Shown here piece by piece: positions 18,220 through 28,142 of a stretch of 64,000 nucleotides of DNA (the first letter of the stretch is position 1; each line of letters opens with the position of its first letter). The position numbers and the translations under genes are program-made. Below the pieces are notes generated by a model. That model ran no database searches and had not been told where the DNA came from. It was given only the letters and a program-made list of their open reading frames with translations. The stretch is from Desulfatibacillum alkenivorans DSM 16219 (GTDB taxonomy: Bacteria > Desulfobacterota > Desulfobacteria > Desulfobacterales > Desulfatibacillaceae), in the NCBI RefSeq assembly GCF_900142135.1, contig NZ_FQZU01000027.1, positions 19,181 to 83,180 on the forward strand, given 5' to 3'.

Positions 18220-18273
18220 GGCGCGTTAACCGAACCAGCAAGAGGCTGGACGACGTGGGGGTGCACGCTTATG

Positions 18274-18299
18274 CGGGAGAGAGCTTCGGCTTTCTCCCG
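18274..18299 (+). terminator. terminator-like hairpin after the carboxylase operon
   Basis: An 11-bp stem with one G-T wobble and a TTCG tetraloop (CGGGAGAGAGC-TTCG-GCTTTCTCCCG), followed by TTTAA. It lies 55 bases after the biotin carboxylase stop. The rest of the 318-base gap (18220-18537) holds AT-rich DNA and ACGG-rich repetition near 18450-18510 but no gene. Confidence 0.7.
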
Positions 18300-18537
18300 T
18301 TTAACTGAAGTCACGATCTTAGGGGTAGGAAAAAAGCCTTCCTATGGGACTTCTTCATCGATAAAAGCAATCTTTTTAATAAAAATTGAGTGATCACATA
18401 TCTTCCAGGGTCGCCCGCGCAACGAAATTGATAAACAAAAAATCACGGAAAGCACGGATGCCGCCGAAATTTCACTTCCGTATTTTTCCGCGTCTTCCGC
18501 GGCTATAATTATTTTTTTGTAAGTCCCAAAAGTTGCG

Positions 18538-19209
18538 TTACAGCGGGAAGCTGAGGCCGATGCTGATGTTCCCGTACCGGATCATGTCCACGTCCCCGAA
18601 TCCCCAAAAATAGCAGGACTCCATCTGCAAGGAAAACTGATTGCCGGGAAACAGGATAATGCCCAGGCCGGCCTGGGCCGCGCCCCCGGAATTGCCGGAC
18701 GTAAACCAGTCCCCTTCCTGCTCCTTGTTCTTGCTTTGCTTGACTTGCGACGCGAACAGGTTATGATTGCCGTAGGCCCATCCTCCGCCTGCAATGAAAT
18801 AGGGCTTCCAGACCTCGCTGTCCAGACCCGGGGAGAGTTTGGCCACGAGCATGTACATATTTACGGAGCTTTCCAGCTCCAGGTATTGGGAAGTTTTCCA
18901 GGAAGGCGTGTCTCCGGCGACCTTGAAGTCAGGCAGCCAATGGAAATTGAACTCCGTTGCCAGGTATTTATTGTATCTGTATCCAACCTGTAGATAGGCG
19001 CCAAAGGTGTTGTCCGTGTTGTAATCCAGGTGGTAGGGATCGTCAATATTGAAGTTTTCAAAGGCGTATTGCGCCCCCAGCCCCAGATAATAAAAGTTGT
19101 CCGTCCTTATTTTGTCAGGCCAGTCCTCTTGGCGCAGATCGCCGGCCCACGCCCCGGCGGGCGCCAGCAGGCCCAAGGCCAGGACAAAAAGCAAAATCCA
19201 TTTTTTCAT
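18538..19209 (-). CDS. outer-membrane beta-barrel protein
   Basis: 223 residues from the ATG at 19209, chosen for its GAGGGGGG site; upstream in-frame ATGs lack one. A signal peptide (MKKWILLFVLALGLLAPAGAWA) is followed by alternating strands rich in Tyr, Phe and Trp (FYYLGLGAQYAFENF; GAYLQVGYRYNKYLATEFNF) and a C-terminal amphipathic strand ISIGLSFPL, as expected of an 8-stranded barrel of the OmpW/OmpA-like kind. Single gene, no functional partner nearby. Specific role unknown. Confidence 0.72.
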   Translation of the reverse strand: MKKWILLFVLALGLLAPAGAWAGDLRQEDWPDKIRTDNFYYLGLGAQYAFENFNIDDPYHLDYNTDNTFGAYLQVGYRYNKYLATEFNFHWLPDFKVAGDTPSWKTSQYLELESSVNMYMLVAKLSPGLDSEVWKPYFIAGGGWAYGNHNLFASQVKQSKNKEQEGDWFTSGNSGGAAQAGLGIILFPGNQFSLQMESCYFWGFGDVDMIRYGNISIGLSFPL

Positions 19210-19335
19210 GATTCCCCCCTCGTTGACAGCCCCTCCAGGCAAGGTCTGATTAAGCGGTTCAAGTTTGGTAGCGTGTAGCATATAACAATATAATTTTCAA
19301 CGGCATTCGAATGCAAGGCGGGTTGGGCGTTCGCT

Positions 19336-19830
19336 TTAGGACGCGTCCTCGGTGGAAAAAATCTCCGGGGCGATTCCCCTGGCCTGCTGCTCCAATATTT
19401 TCAAGGCCATTGTTATCAGTTCTTCATTGGAATTCAGCCCGTAAATGGACTGCAGTTTGGGCAGCAATTCCAGGGTGTCTTTTTCAAAACCCAGGGTCAG
19501 GAACCGGCCTCCGGATTCCTCCAGTTGCCTCTTACTTTGCTCTTCCAAAAAAACCCGGGCCTGCTCTTTGATAAGATTGATGTTTGTACGCAGCGGCTGC
19601 AAAGGCGGCTTGGGCTTTTTGTCCGGCGGCAGGTATTTGATAAAGGCCCGGACAATCTGGGGCGGCGGCGGCTCCCCGAACTCTTCCATGAATGCGTTTT
19701 CCAGCTTGAGCAAGGATGGATCCGGACCGGTGATGACGGTTTTGGCCAAATCGATTTTCATTCCGCCATAGGGATCGGATTTCAAACTGTTACGGAGCTT
19801 GCGCTCCCTTGAAGTGACTTTCTTGCCCAA
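19336..19830 (-). CDS. hypothetical protein
   Basis: 164 residues, highly charged and without a signal peptide or membrane segment. It has a proline-rich segment (EEFGEPPPPQIV, PPDKKPKPPLQPL) and a C-terminal helical part (NSNEELITMALKILEQQARG). I do not recognise a family. The ORF is well formed and its codon use resembles its neighbours. It lies upstream of, and divergent from, the kinase triad at 20199. Confidence 0.55.
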   Translation of the reverse strand: MGKKVTSRERKLRNSLKSDPYGGMKIDLAKTVITGPDPSLLKLENAFMEEFGEPPPPQIVRAFIKYLPPDKKPKPPLQPLRTNINLIKEQARVFLEEQSKRQLEESGGRFLTLGFEKDTLELLPKLQSIYGLNSNEELITMALKILEQQARGIAPEIFSTEDAS

Positions 19831-20198
19831 ACCATTACTCCCTAGCCGGACCTGAGGCCGTCCAAAGCCCCTGCGTCCATGCTTTTCAACACAGGCTGCC
19901 GGCGCCGGAGGCGCCTCATAGATGCAGCAAAATGAAAAACATCATGATATTGACATCTTGAATAGAACGTCAACCAATAGAAAGAACAGTCTCCCCCCGC
20001 CCGCCTCTCTGGACGGTCTCTCAGGGGAGTTTAGACCCCCGTCTGATGTTTCCAAAGCAATAATGTTTAGGATATCACAGTTTATGCACAATTGGCAAGG
20101 CCGCCGGCGTGGGCTATCTCCCCGAAAAATCTTTTGTTCTTGATCCCGCAAGGCATTTTTACTAAACTGGCCTTTCAATTTTCTGCAGGAGATATCTT
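19831..20198. other. intergenic region before the kinase triad
   Basis: 368 bases. The part near 19890-19915 holds a GC-rich palindromic stretch (GGCGCCGGAGGCGCC). The rest is AT-richer and probably carries divergent promoters. A GGAG at 20188-20191 precedes the kinase start. No gene is convincing. Confidence 0.4.
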
Positions 20199-22172
20199 AT
20201 GTGCGCCCAGGACAAATTGGATGATCAATTGACCATGGTGGACGGCATGCAGCAGGGCCAAACCGGTCAGCAGGAGCATACCGGCGCTCTGGACGACGCC
20301 CCAACCATGGTTGTGGAACCTTCCCCGGACACAATGGCCGGCCAGTCTCCCAGCGAACGCTTTGAAATTCTGGAGGAGTTGGGCCGGGGCGGTATGGGAG
20401 TGGTGTACAAGGCCCGGGATAAAAAGCTGGGCAGAATCATCGCCTTGAAATCCTTGAAGCCGGAAAGCACGGCCTCCAACAAGGCCGTGGAGCGCTTTTG
20501 GCGTGAGGCCAAAGCCATTGCCGCTTTGAGCCACTTCAACATCGTGGGGATCTACGACGTTCTGGAGCAGGGGCAGGCCTTGTGGATCGCCATGGAATTT
20601 TTACCTAACGGCAGCCTGAAAGACAAGGTTAAAAGCCAGGGCCCCTTGCCGCCCAAAGAAATTGCAAAGATCGGCCGTCAGCTTGCCGACGCCGTGGACC
20701 ACGCCCACTCCCGGGGCATTTTTCACCGGGACATCAAGCCGGGCAACGTTCTGCTTTCCGAACGGGACACGCCCAAGCTGGGCGATTTCGGCCTTGCCCA
20801 GGAAATGAGCACCGCCGGCGACATGACCGTGGCCGGCGCCATGATGGGCACCATGTATTACGCCGCACCCGAACAAATGGCCAACGGCAGCAACGTGGAC
20901 GCCCGCAGCGATATTTACAGCCTGGGGGCCACCCTTTATATGATCGCTACGGGCGAAGCGCCCCGGACCATCAGGCCGAACCGGATTCCCGAAGAAGTGC
21001 GGGGCATTATCTGCAAGTGCCTGGAAGAGCATCCGGACAAACGCTTTCAAAACGCCGCCGAATTGGCCAAAGCCTTTTCCACCGGAGAGTTCGCGGAGGC
21101 CCCGAAAAAAATCGGGCAGGCCTGCCCGGCGTGCGGCCACTTCAATCCCGAAACCCTGCGTTTTTGCCAAAAATGCGGAGGCGGGCTGGCCTCCTTATTC
21201 CGCAAATGCCCCAAATGCCGGGCCGAAAACCATATTAACGTGGAATATTGCGGAAAATGCGGCGAAAACATTCCCATGGCCTTCCTGGCCCTCAAGGCTA
21301 GAAAAGCCTCGGCCGACGGCCAGCCCCAGGCGGCCGCCAAAGCCTGGAAAGCCATCCTCGCCAAAGACCCGAAGCACCAGGAAGCCCGGGCCAACCTCAT
21401 CCGGATTGTGGAAAACAACCGCAAAATCAAGGAAATGGCGAAGTTCGCCAAAGAGGCTTATAAACGGGGAGATAAGGAAAGCGCCTACAAGTGCTTCTGC
21501 CAGATTATAGAAATCGACCCCACCCTGGAAGAAGCCAAGAAAAAATGCGAAAGCATGAAGCCGGGCCTGGTCCAGCAACGCCTGGCCCGGGGCAGGACTT
21601 TTTTCTCCGCCAAAAAATACGAGCAGGCCTACAACCAGTTGCAGGGCGTCCTCGACCTGGATGAATTCAACCGGGAAGCCCTGGATCTGATGACTCAAGT
21701 CACGAGGTTCTACAAGCCCGCGGCGCCCAAGGTTCCCAAATCCGCCGTCCATGTTTCCATGGGATTGACCGGCTCCCGCAAGGTCAACAAAAAGGTGATG
21801 TCGTTCATTGCCATCAGTGTAGTGGTTCTGTTTATGACAATCATCATCAGCCTCTCCCGCAACGAGGACGGCAACTCCATGTTTGACGCCCAGGCGAAAA
21901 ACGCGGCCGTCCAGGTGGACAAGGCGTTGAAGGCCGTTGTCGACACCCTGCCGGATCAGCCTGTCACCCTGGAATCCATTCTGTCCACAGGGGTGCAGTG
22001 GCCCCCGGCCGTCAGCGTCTCTGTTGACGACCCAGACCCTGAACATCCCAAAGTAATCGTGGTTCATGCAGCGGGTAAAAAGATGTTCATTGTGAACGGC
22101 ACTGGCGAAATGAAGGAAGAGCCTTTTCAAATAGCACCCATCCAAACGCCTCGTCCGGCTGTGGATGAATAA
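20199..22172 (+). CDS. membrane-anchored Ser/Thr protein kinase with zinc ribbons and TPR-like region
   Basis: 657 residues. The Hanks-type kinase covers about 54-295: P-loop LGRGGMGVVYK at 61-71, Lys84, HRDIKPGN with Asp178, DFG at 196-198, APEQM. Two zinc ribbons follow, with Cys at 309, 312, 323, 326 and 337, 340, 351, 354. Then come helical TPR-like repeats (about 370-520) and one membrane helix at about 532-552 (VMSFIAISVVVLFM), leaving a C-terminal domain of about 105 residues on the other side. The predicted topology is kinase inside and C-terminal domain outside. First gene of a three-gene set with a second kinase; phosphorylation between them is plausible. Confidence 0.85.
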   Translation: MCAQDKLDDQLTMVDGMQQGQTGQQEHTGALDDAPTMVVEPSPDTMAGQSPSERFEILEELGRGGMGVVYKARDKKLGRIIALKSLKPESTASNKAVERFWREAKAIAALSHFNIVGIYDVLEQGQALWIAMEFLPNGSLKDKVKSQGPLPPKEIAKIGRQLADAVDHAHSRGIFHRDIKPGNVLLSERDTPKLGDFGLAQEMSTAGDMTVAGAMMGTMYYAAPEQMANGSNVDARSDIYSLGATLYMIATGEAPRTIRPNRIPEEVRGIICKCLEEHPDKRFQNAAELAKAFSTGEFAEAPKKIGQACPACGHFNPETLRFCQKCGGGLASLFRKCPKCRAENHINVEYCGKCGENIPMAFLALKARKASADGQPQAAAKAWKAILAKDPKHQEARANLIRIVENNRKIKEMAKFAKEAYKRGDKESAYKCFCQIIEIDPTLEEAKKKCESMKPGLVQQRLARGRTFFSAKKYEQAYNQLQGVLDLDEFNREALDLMTQVTRFYKPAAPKVPKSAVHVSMGLTGSRKVNKKVMSFIAISVVVLFMTIIISLSRNEDGNSMFDAQAKNAAVQVDKALKAVVDTLPDQPVTLESILSTGVQWPPAVSVSVDDPDPEHPKVIVVHAAGKKMFIVNGTGEMKEEPFQIAPIQTPRPAVDE

Positions 22173-22208
22173 GGCTTGTGATGTAAAATCGGGAATCAGG
22201 AGTTTAAT

Positions 22209-23855
22209 ATGCATTATAATCCGGGAGCTTGGCGCTTGGATGACGCCACCGTGGCCAGCTTGCTGAGCCGCGAGGATTTGGCGAGCCATTGGATTTTCGG
22301 ACGGCAAATGACCGTTCACCCGGGTGAAGCCGCCCTTTGGATGAAGGACGGTAAAGTTGTGAAGGTCGCCTCCGAAGGGGAAAAAATGGTCTCCGGCGTC
22401 CTGGACCGGCTGAAAAGCCTGTTCTTTGCAGGAGGCCAGTTGACGGTCATCATGATGGACGTCACGGATATCACCCTGGATTTCCGGATCGGCGTGGACA
22501 AGGACATCGTCTTCGCCAACGACCCGGAGTTCTACGGCAAACTCCTGGACGCCTACGGGCGGAGCAATGAAAAAGAAGAAGACGTCACCACCCTGGTGGA
22601 CCGCTACTCCAAGGATTTGGACTCGGAGCTGCAAAAACGCCAGGCCATCCTGACCCGGGACCGGGAAAGCGTGGCCTTTGACGTGCGGCTGACCTTTGCG
22701 CTTTTGCCGGAAAAGGGCCGGGATCTGTTCCCCCTGTTCGGCGCGAAAAACGCCCTGCAGCGCTATTATATCGAAAGCCTGGCGAGGCAGCAGTTGGAGG
22801 CCAAGCTCTTCGTCCCCACCTTGTCCCTGTATACGGGCGCTGAGCTGCGGCAAAACCTGGACATTTTGGCGGGAATCAATAAAAAGGCCCGCAAAAACCT
22901 GGAAGCATGGTTTTTGGAAAGGGGCATAAGCCTCAAGCGCCTGGCAATCAACCCCGCCCTGACCGGCGACGAACGCAAGGCCATTATCGCCAAGGAAAAA
23001 AAGGCCCTGGAGTCTGCAGCGGCGGACCGGCATCAGCACGATCTGGAAGAGCTGAACAGGGAGTTCGACCGGCTTGTTTTGCGTGAAAAACTGGCCGCCC
23101 AGGCCGTACAGGTCAAAGGCGAGACGGACAAGGAAAAGCAAAAAATCCTCCAGGCCACCTTTCTGGCCGACCAGGAAAAAAAGCTCTCCGCCGCACAAAT
23201 GGCGGACCGGATCGAACGTATCCGCCTGGCCACCAAGCTGGAAGCCCAGAAAAAACTGAAGGAGCTTGCGGCTTTCGGCGTTAAGAAAAAATGGGAAATC
23301 GAAAAAGAGAAGATGGCGGCCGAGGCAGAGCTGGAAATGGATAAAATGCGGGTTCTGGCCGAGGAATACCGCAAAAATAAGGAACTGAAGGCGGAGCATA
23401 AACGCAAGGAACTGGAAATGCGCCAGGACGAAGCCAAAAAGGAACGGGAGCACGTGGAGCGGCTGCTGGAAATGGGCGCCCAACAAGGCGTGCTGACCGA
23501 CGGCGCCATCCAGGAAGCCCTGCGCCAGCAAAGCATTCGCAAGGCCCTGGATCAGGGCGAGTCCGTTGGCCGGGCCTTTGGCGAGGCCCAAAATAGAGGG
23601 CTTCCCGGCCAGGAGGTTAAATCCCTGCCCGGCCAGCCTTCCATTTCCATTACAGGCCAGGGCCCCTTGCTGGTGAATACCGGCGGCCAAAACGGCGACG
23701 GATCGAAAGACCAAAGGGCGTTGCCGGACCCGGGCGGTTCCCGGTCCGCCGTCCCGGAGGCTTCCTACGTGGTTACCGTATGCCCCAAATGCGGAGAGGC
23801 CGTCCCTGACGGGTCGGCGTTCTGCGGCGTTTGCGGATATAAGCTGGACGAATAG
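22209..23855 (+). CDS. SPFH/virion-core-like coiled-coil protein with C-terminal zinc ribbon
   Basis: 548 residues; CAGGAG before the ATG. The N-terminal 200 residues begin with a beta-rich stretch (WIFGRQMTVHPGEAALWMKDG) of the kind found in SPFH/band-7-related scaffolds. From about 270 to 430 the protein is a long charged coiled coil with heavy Lys/Glu content. A Gly/Pro-rich linker follows, and the last 25 residues are a zinc ribbon (CPKCGEAVPDGSAFCGVCGY). No membrane helix is evident. The neighbouring kinases also contain zinc ribbons, so all three proteins may share a docking mode. Possible scaffold or substrate of the kinases. Confidence 0.68.
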   Translation: MHYNPGAWRLDDATVASLLSREDLASHWIFGRQMTVHPGEAALWMKDGKVVKVASEGEKMVSGVLDRLKSLFFAGGQLTVIMMDVTDITLDFRIGVDKDIVFANDPEFYGKLLDAYGRSNEKEEDVTTLVDRYSKDLDSELQKRQAILTRDRESVAFDVRLTFALLPEKGRDLFPLFGAKNALQRYYIESLARQQLEAKLFVPTLSLYTGAELRQNLDILAGINKKARKNLEAWFLERGISLKRLAINPALTGDERKAIIAKEKKALESAAADRHQHDLEELNREFDRLVLREKLAAQAVQVKGETDKEKQKILQATFLADQEKKLSAAQMADRIERIRLATKLEAQKKLKELAAFGVKKKWEIEKEKMAAEAELEMDKMRVLAEEYRKNKELKAEHKRKELEMRQDEAKKEREHVERLLEMGAQQGVLTDGAIQEALRQQSIRKALDQGESVGRAFGEAQNRGLPGQEVKSLPGQPSISITGQGPLLVNTGGQNGDGSKDQRALPDPGGSRSAVPEASYVVTVCPKCGEAVPDGSAFCGVCGYKLDE

Positions 23856-23864
23856 GAGAACTGT

Positions 23865-26411
23865 ATGGCCGCTTTTTCCCCGGTTAGGTTCGGGAAATAT
23901 CTCTTGCTGGACCCCATTGCCGTCGGCGGCATGGCGGAGCTTTTTCGCGCCAAAATGATCGGGGACGCGGGTTTTGAAAAACTCATCGTGGTCAAAAAAA
24001 TCCTGCCTCACCTGGTGCAGGAAAAGGAACTGGTGGAATCCTTTATTTACGAGGCCCGCTTGGCCGCGCACCTGCAGCACGAAAACATCATTCGGACCTA
24101 CGATTTCGGCAGGATGCAGGACGATTACTTCATATCCATGGAGTTTTTGTTCGGCAAGAATCTCCGCTTCGTCCTGGAGCAGGCCAAGGCCAAACGCCTC
24201 TCCCTGGGAATGGGCAACATTCTCCACATCATGGCCCTGGTTTGCTCAGGCCTGGATTACGCGCACAGCTTGACGGATTTTGCGGGCAATGACCTTTCCA
24301 TCGTGCATAGGGACATCAGCCCTCCCAATATTTTCATTACCTACGACGGCCACGTAAAGGTGGTGGATTTCGGCGTGGCCAAAGCCGCCAGCAAAAACTC
24401 CACCACCCAGCACGGGGTGATCAAAGGCAAGGTGGCATATATGTCGCCCGAGCAGGCCCTGGGCCAGGAGATCGACCACCGGTCCGACATTTTCGCCGTG
24501 GGCAGCATCCTGTATGAAATGGTCACGGGCAAAATGATGTACGAGGGCGAAACCATGCAGGTTTTGGCGAAGGCCCAAAAAGCGGAGTTCGAGCCCGCCG
24601 AAAACCTGGCCAACATCCCCAGAGGTCTGGCCATTGTGCTCAAACGGGCTTTGGCCAAGGACCGGGAGGAGCGCTACCAGACCTGCGGCGCCATGCAGGC
24701 GGGCCTGGAGGACGTCATGGTGGAATTGTCCGTGCGCCCGTCCCAACGCGGCCTGGCCAGCTACATCACCGCCCTGTTTGACGAGGAATTGCCCAAGGAA
24801 CAAGCGCTCTTGCGTGAGGTGGCCGCAATCCAGGTCCAGGACGATCAACTGGTTCCCGTGGAAGAGGCCCCTCCGCCCAAGCAGCAGGAAGAGCCTTCCG
24901 AAAAAGTTCTGACGCTTAAAAAAGTCAGAAAGCCCGCCCCCACGGCTCCCTGCCCGTCCTGCGGCAAGCCCGCGGACCCGGACCTGGATTACTGCCCGTG
25001 GTGCGATGCGCCCATCAAGGGGGCGGCGCCTATCGCCCCGGCCCAGGCGACCATGGTTTCCTGCTTATCCTGCGGAAAGCCGGTCAAGGCCCATTACAAG
25101 GTTTGCAATTACTGCGGCGCCAATATGCAGGCGGGAGTCCCGGACAGGCCAGGGCAAAACCACCCGGCTGCGGGCGTCTCTCCAGGGCAGTCCGCCAACA
25201 AATTGCCGGTGGTGATCTACTTTAATGCAGGCAAGAAGATTGCGGAAAGAACCATGGATTTTCTGGAAATGGCTGTGGCCAACACCGGACCGGCGCCTGT
25301 CGAGGGGTTGAAGGTCGCCGTCCGGGGAACCCTCATCGCCCGCGTTCTGGAGGAAAAGCTGCCCTTCCCCCTGGAGCCGGGACGGCCTTACGCCCTGAAC
25401 GTGCCCGGATTCCTGCCCCGTTGCGCGGGAAACGACTCCCTGCATCTTTCCGTGGAAGGACGCGGCAAGGACGGAGAGCCTTTTTTTTTACTGGGGACCA
25501 TTCCCGTGGAAGTCTCGGCCAAAGACGAAGCCGCGCCCAACGTCAACGTAAACATCTCCGCCAAAGGCCCGTTGATTGTGGACCTGGAGGACGCCATTCC
25601 AGGGCTGACGGGCAAAAAGTCCAGGGAGGAGGATCCCTCCGCGCCCCAATGGATTCCCCTGGAGTTGCACCCGGACCTGGAGAAACAGGAAAGCGCCAGC
25701 CGGAAGTTTCCCCCGGCCTGCGTTTCCTCCCAGGCATGCGCTTTGGATGAGGCCGTGGCCTCCGCCATCCATGCAGTCAGCCCGGACGCAGCGCCCATGG
25801 CCGAATTCAGGTGCCCGGACGGCACGGTATACACCATCGTGCCCGGCGCTTCCTTGCTGCTGGGACGCAAGCGGGACATCAATCATGTTCCGGCCTTTTT
25901 ATTCCCCGAAGAAGCCCACGAAGGGGAAAACGTCAAGGTCAGCCGCAATCATTGCCGGATTTTCGTCCGGAAAAACCGGGTTTTCATCCGGGACACCAGC
26001 TCCAACGGAACCTTTCTGGGCAAGGAGCGTCTTCCTTCCAAGGAAGACGTGATGCTCTCCACCGGAGAGTTGGTGGTGGTGGGCGGAGTCCTGGAAATGC
26101 GGGCGGATATTTTCACCAACGGCAAGGATATCATCGCCGTCAGGCTGAAACGCCAGAACAACAAAACCAACGAACGCTACATCCTGGCTCACGGACCGGT
26201 CCCCCTGGGGCCGGGGAGCGGCAACCCCATCCAGGTGGCGGGCGCCCCCAAGTTTTTAGGCGCCATCTATTACAATCCCCTGGCGGATAAATGGCTGTTC
26301 CGGCCTTTGGAGGGCTTTGCAGCCAACGGCAAGGACATGATCCTGCCGCCCAAAAAGGAGCTTTCCTTCGGCAAGGCCAAATGCCGGTTTAAAATTCTTC
26401 AGCAGGAATAA
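23865..26411 (+). CDS. Ser/Thr protein kinase with zinc ribbons and FHA domain
   Basis: 848 residues; TAGGAG precedes the ATG, 9 bases after the preceding stop. The kinase domain occupies about 10-300: Lys44 in [15 protein letters not shown] with Asp150, DFG at 168-170, SPEQALG. Two zinc ribbons start near 363 ([18 protein letters not shown]) and 399 ([18 protein letters not shown]). A beta-rich middle domain follows, and an FHA domain lies at about 645-748 ([24 protein letters not shown]), with a further domain to the end. FHA domains bind phosphothreonine, so this protein can both make and read the mark. There is no transmembrane helix, unlike the first kinase. Its substrate is probably in this cluster. 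Confidence 0.85.
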   Translation: MAAFSPVRFGKYLLLDPIAVGGMAELFRAKMIGDAGFEKLIVVKKILPHLVQEKELVESFIYEARLAAHLQHENIIRTYDFGRMQDDYFISMEFLFGKNLRFVLEQAKAKRLSLGMGNILHIMALVCSGLDYAHSLTDFAGNDLSIVHRDISPPNIFITYDGHVKVVDFGVAKAASKNSTTQHGVIKGKVAYMSPEQALGQEIDHRSDIFAVGSILYEMVTGKMMYEGETMQVLAKAQKAEFEPAENLANIPRGLAIVLKRALAKDREERYQTCGAMQAGLEDVMVELSVRPSQRGLASYITALFDEELPKEQALLREVAAIQVQDDQLVPVEEAPPPKQQEEPSEKVLTLKKVRKPAPTAPCPSCGKPADPDLDYCPWCDAPIKGAAPIAPAQATMVSCLSCGKPVKAHYKVCNYCGANMQAGVPDRPGQNHPAAGVSPGQSANKLPVVIYFNAGKKIAERTMDFLEMAVANTGPAPVEGLKVAVRGTLIARVLEEKLPFPLEPGRPYALNVPGFLPRCAGNDSLHLSVEGRGKDGEPFFLLGTIPVEVSAKDEAAPNVNVNISAKGPLIVDLEDAIPGLTGKKSREEDPSAPQWIPLELHPDLEKQESASRKFPPACVSSQACALDEAVASAIHAVSPDAAPMAEFRCPDGTVYTIVPGASLLLGRKRDINHVPAFLFPEEAHEGENVKVSRNHCRIFVRKNRVFIRDTSSNGTFLGKERLPSKEDVMLSTGELVVVGGVLEMRADIFTNGKDIIAVRLKRQNNKTNERYILAHGPVPLGPGSGNPIQVAGAPKFLGAIYYNPLADKWLFRPLEGFAANGKDMILPPKKELSFGKAKCRFKILQQE

Positions 26412-26419
26412 AGTCCCTG

Positions 26420-27340
26420 TTAATCGTTCGTTCTCGCCGGCCGCCTTCCCACCGAGCCTATATATATGGCGGCCAAAGCCAGAACGGCGCCAATAAGGCG
26501 CGCGGATCCTGCGGGAAGGTCGAAGAACAGGATGTCCCAGATAAAGGCCAGGGTGGGTTGAATCAGGATAACCAAGCCGGCCGTGGAGGCCGGGATTCCC
26601 GGCAGGCCCGTTGATATCAAAAGCCAGCCGATTGCCTGGGGGCCGATTCCGTAAACCACCAAAATCCAAAACCCGGTTGTCCCGCCTGTGGAAAACTCCG
26701 ACCCCCTGAGCAGTGAGGTCGCCCCTACGAAAAAAGCCGTGGATAAAGAGAGCCAGGCCATGTTCGTGACCGCCGGGAGCTTGCCGGTCCGGCCTTGGCT
26801 GTTTCGCACCGCCAAAAGATACATGGAATACCAAAAGGCCGCGCCCAGGCCCCAGGCCACGCCGATAATCGTTTTTTGGGGCAAGGCTGAGACGTCCACG
26901 CCCACCAAAAGCCACAGGCCCGTAAAAGCCATGATAATGGAAGCCGCCAGGATGGGTGTGGCCTTTTCCTTGAAAAAAAGCACGCCCAACACCGCCAGGA
27001 TTACGGCCTGGAAATTGGTGATGATGGTGGCCAGGCCCGGCCCCACATAGTTAATGCTGACATGCCAGAATTCCAGGTCCAGGGTGAACAGAATCCCGCA
27101 CATGGCCATGATGGGGAGAAAGCCCTGGGCCTTCAAGGCTTTAAAGGGAGACTCCTTTCTGAAAATCGCCCAGGCCAGGAGGAACATTCCGCCGAAAAAG
27201 GTCCGGCCGAAGGAGCCTGCAGAGGGGGACGCCCCGGACAATTTAAACAGCACCGGCGAGAAGCTGATCATGACGCCGCCTGCAAAGACCTTTGCCATGG
27301 CGGCCAGTTCCGGGGATTTTTTTGGGGCGCCGCTGTTCAC
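26420..27340 (-). CDS. DMT-superfamily (EamA) permease
   Basis: 306 residues. I prefer the GTG at 27340, which follows GGAGG by five bases, over the GTG at 27355. About ten hydrophobic helices form two EamA repeats, with characteristic INYVGPGLATIITNFQAVIL near the end of the first and GIPASTAGLVILIQPTLAFI near the end of the second. The family exports or imports small metabolites such as amino acids and nucleosides; substrate cannot be predicted. Converges with the FHA kinase, with only 8 bases between stops. Confidence 0.82.
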   Translation of the reverse strand: MNSGAPKKSPELAAMAKVFAGGVMISFSPVLFKLSGASPSAGSFGRTFFGGMFLLAWAIFRKESPFKALKAQGFLPIMAMCGILFTLDLEFWHVSINYVGPGLATIITNFQAVILAVLGVLFFKEKATPILAASIIMAFTGLWLLVGVDVSALPQKTIIGVAWGLGAAFWYSMYLLAVRNSQGRTGKLPAVTNMAWLSLSTAFFVGATSLLRGSEFSTGGTTGFWILVVYGIGPQAIGWLLISTGLPGIPASTAGLVILIQPTLAFIWDILFFDLPAGSARLIGAVLALAAIYIGSVGRRPARTND

Positions 27341-27367
27341 GAAGGCCTCCTGCACTTAGCCGATGGA

Positions 27368-28117
27368 TTATTCCGGTTTCAAAACAATGTCGCCGTAATA
27401 CGAAACAGCCTGATCGCCCGTGTTGTCCGAGTCGGTCATGATGGCGATTCCTGCGATGGTGGGCGGATCCTCGCCGAATGCGTTCCGGTAGTCTTCCAGG
27501 ATGTTCCGCCGCTCCGAAACCCATTGGCCCAGATTTTCATCGCCGCTTTCCACGGCGATCATCTTCACCCTGTCGGAGAATGGATTGGGCGCAACCGTTC
27601 CCTTGGGCGCGTTGCTGGCCCAGATGTAATTGATGGCGCCGTGGGGCGGATATTCCCCGTATAGCACCTTGGCGGTTTTGTATTTGGCGCGATCCCAGAA
27701 TCCCACTTTGGAGGGGTCGTATTTAAAGCTCACATAAACCCGAGCAGGATAGTCGTCCCCGCTTTTTTGGGTGACGTCCCCTTTTTCATACACGCCTGTC
27801 ACCTTCCAGCGCCACTCCATGACGGGATACTGAGCCGGATCAATTTCCTTTTTGCAGATCATGCCGGATGAAGATCCCTTGCTTTCCGCCCGAACCACCA
27901 CTGCGCCCTCGTCCTCCACCAGGGTGTATTGGGTGTGCTCCTCAATTTTAGGGAAGAACAAAGGCTCCCAACCCTGGGGAAAATCCCCGCCGGCCGAGGC
28001 CTTGGAAAAAAGGCCCAACTCCAGGGCCGGCAGGCTTGCAGCAAGCGTTCCGGCCAGTCCTGCGATAAAAAGGCCGAAAATCAAACTCATCCGAACAATA
28101 TGTTTTTTTGTCAACAT
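27368..28117 (-). CDS. DUF3047 family exported protein
   Basis: 249 residues from the ATG at 28117; GGAAGG lies upstream, and longer in-frame starts overlap the regulator gene. An N-terminal hydrophobic segment (MSLIFGLFIAGLAGTLAASL) indicates export or anchoring. The DUF3047 core is recognisable: MEWRWKVTGV, DDYPARVYVSFKYD, INYIWASN, and a C-terminal GIAIMTDSDNTGDQAVSYYG. Function of the family is not known; the fold is probably a beta sandwich in the periplasm. It may be cotranscribed with the Crp/Fnr gene. Confidence 0.75.
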   Translation of the reverse strand: MLTKKHIVRMSLIFGLFIAGLAGTLAASLPALELGLFSKASAGGDFPQGWEPLFFPKIEEHTQYTLVEDEGAVVVRAESKGSSSGMICKKEIDPAQYPVMEWRWKVTGVYEKGDVTQKSGDDYPARVYVSFKYDPSKVGFWDRAKYKTAKVLYGEYPPHGAINYIWASNAPKGTVAPNPFSDRVKMIAVESGDENLGQWVSERRNILEDYRNAFGEDPPTIAGIAIMTDSDNTGDQAVSYYGDIVLKPE

Positions 28118-28142
28118 GGCTACGCCTTCCCGGCTGAAAAAA

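Noticed and set aside
18440..18510. Possible riboswitch with ACGGAAAGCACGG
   Set aside because: It lacks the other conserved parts of any riboswitch class I know; the resemblance is limited to one short motif, and the nearest gene is on the other strand.
21195..24227. Very long open frame (about 1010 residues) on the minus strand across the kinase triad
   Set aside because: It lies antisense to two well-supported genes, has no family motifs and low-quality composition; it follows from GC-biased third codon positions.
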